Shown here piece by piece: positions 5,219 through 6,144 of a stretch of DNA of 6,144 nucleotides (positions are counted from its first letter, which is position 1; each line of letters starts with the position of its first letter). The notes beneath the pieces were generated by a model that worked only from the letters and a program-made list of their open reading frames with translations, was not told the DNA's origin and made no database searches. Made by a program: the position numbers and the translations under genes. The stretch spans positions 1-6,144 of the forward strand of contig CAMOTK010000117.1 in the NCBI GenBank assembly GCA_946625715.1. Direction: 5' to 3'. The stretch is from an uncultured Prevotella sp. Its GTDB lineage: Bacteria; Bacteroidota; Bacteroidia; Bacteroidales; Bacteroidaceae.

Positions 5219-6144
5219 CAGTACAGAGAACTTGGAAAGACCGGCATGAAAGTGTCGGAAGTTGGGTTTGGCGCATCGTCGCTGGGCGGCGTGTTCCACT
5301 CCTTCGACGAAGGACGAGGCATCGAGGCCGTTTTTGCTGCCATTGAGGCCGGCATCAACATCATCGATGTGTCGCCCTACTATGGCCACTACAAGGCCGA
5401 GCAGGTGCTGGGAAAAGCCCTCAAGCAGTTGCCCCGTGAGAAATATTTCCTCTCGACCAAGGTCGGGCGCTATGGTGAAAACGGTGTCAACACTTGGGAC
5501 TACTCGGCCAAGCGGGCGCAGGAGAGCGTCTACGAGAGCATGGAGCGCCTGAACATCGACTACATCGACCTGATAAACGTGCACGACATTGAGTTCCAGG
5601 GGCGCATGGACGGCGGACTGGAGAAGGTGATCAACGAGACGTTGCCTGCCCTGCACGAACTGAAGGACAAGGGCATCGTAGGCCACGTGGGCATCACCGA
5701 CCTGCAGTTGGAGAACCTGAAGTACGTCATCGAGCGTGTGCCCGACGGCACTGTGGAGAGCGTCATGAACTTCTGCCACTACTGTCTTTGCGACGATAAA
5801 CTGGCCGATTTCCTCGGTTTCTTCGAGCAGCACGGCGTGGGTGTCTTGAGCGCTTCGCCTTTCTCCATGGGTCTGCTCACCGAGCGTGGCGTGCCCGACT
5901 GGCATCCGGCCCCGAAGCCTCTGGTGCGGGCTTGCGAGAAAGCGGCCGCCCACTGCAAGGCCAAAGGCTACCCGATTGAGAAGTTGGCCATGCAGTATGC
6001 CTGCTCGTGCGACCGCATTGCCTCGACCGTGTTCAGCACCACGCGTCCCGAGGCCATCCGTACCAACCTCTCCTACCTGAACGACCCCATCGACTGGGAC
6101 CTCGTGAACGAAGTGAAGGAAATTATCGGCGACCAACAGCGCGT
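5216..6144 (+). CDS. Aldo/keto reductase, L-galactose dehydrogenase-like (3' end outside window)
   Basis: A cytoplasmic NAD(P)-dependent oxidoreductase with a TIM-barrel AKR fold; 309 codons are visible and no stop is reached. The N-terminus MQYRELGKTGMKVSEVGFGA is typical of the family and fixes the ATG at 5216. The full catalytic tetrad is present: Asp51 and Tyr56 in DVSPYYG, Lys82 in STKVGRY, and His123 in NVHDIEF. Segments such as HDIEFQG, ERVPDGTVESV, CHYCLCDDKL, GVGVLSASPFSMGLLTE and WHPAP closely resemble plant L-galactose dehydrogenase and related bacterial sugar-1-dehydrogenases (L-fucose or D-threo-aldose dehydrogenases). The likely reaction is oxidation of a sugar such as L-galactose or L-fucose to its lactone, but the substrate is not shown by the sequence. 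Plant L-galactose dehydrogenase has about 319 aa, so probably only some 10-25 codons are missing. The gene is divergent from the receptor across a 179-bp spacer. There is no Shine-Dalgarno; the leader is AT-rich. Confidence 0.93.
   Translation, partial: MQYRELGKTGMKVSEVGFGASSLGGVFHSFDEGRGIEAVFAAIEAGINIIDVSPYYGHYKAEQVLGKALKQLPREKYFLSTKVGRYGENGVNTWDYSAKRAQESVYESMERLNIDYIDLINVHDIEFQGRMDGGLEKVINETLPALHELKDKGIVGHVGITDLQLENLKYVIERVPDGTVESVMNFCHYCLCDDKLADFLGFFEQHGVGVLSASPFSMGLLTERGVPDWHPAPKPLVRACEKAAAHCKAKGYPIEKLAMQYACSCDRIASTVFSTTRPEAIRTNLSYLNDPIDWDLVNEVKEIIGDQQR

Noticed and set aside
5201..6136. Open frame of 311 codons on the - strand opposite the aldo/keto reductase
   Set aside because: It mirrors a gene with the whole AKR tetrad, has a His/Val/Leu-rich composition and no recognisable domain, so it is a shadow of codon bias.

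Overview
The window looks like chromosomal DNA of a GC-rich member of the Bacteroidota, most likely Bacteroidales and possibly the Prevotella group. Four things suggest this. The gene order dapB, lepB, a second lepB-like gene and a WbqC-family gene is one I associate with that group. Start codons are preceded by A-rich leaders or by nothing obvious, rather than by Shine-Dalgarno sequences. A TAnnTTTG-type promoter element lies upstream of the outer-membrane receptor. The proteins themselves are of Bacteroidota type. The genus is an inference.

Left part (1-2984, + strand): the 3' end of dapB (lysine/diaminopimelate synthesis) is followed by a 91-bp gap, then lepB (signal peptidase I, 477 aa), a short second S26-peptidase-fold protein (181 aa), and a WbqC-family protein (191 aa) whose start overlaps the previous stop as ATGA. 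The last three genes are tightly packed and are probably one transcription unit. The second S26-like protein has lost both catalytic residues (Ser to Gly, Lys to Cys), so it is probably a non-catalytic companion of LepB. The dapB-lepB gap holds the most striking non-coding signal here: nine TCTAGA hexamers in exact 9-bp register (307-384). They begin on the dapB stop codon and can fold into a long hairpin. By eye I found no CTAG anywhere else in the window.

Right part (2979-6144): a TonB-dependent outer-membrane receptor on the - strand converges on the WbqC gene with a 6-bp overlap of the two ends. It is transcribed away from an aldo/keto reductase on the + strand, which runs off the right edge. 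The 179-bp divergent spacer carries a Bacteroidota-type promoter for the receptor and a perfect 12-bp palindrome covering the reductase start codon. The reductase keeps the complete AKR tetrad and most resembles the L-galactose dehydrogenase-like branch.

I saw no tRNA, rRNA, CRISPR array, insertion sequence or phage gene. The window is mostly ordinary core genome. The items most worth following up are the TCTAGA array and the catalytically dead LepB paralogue.
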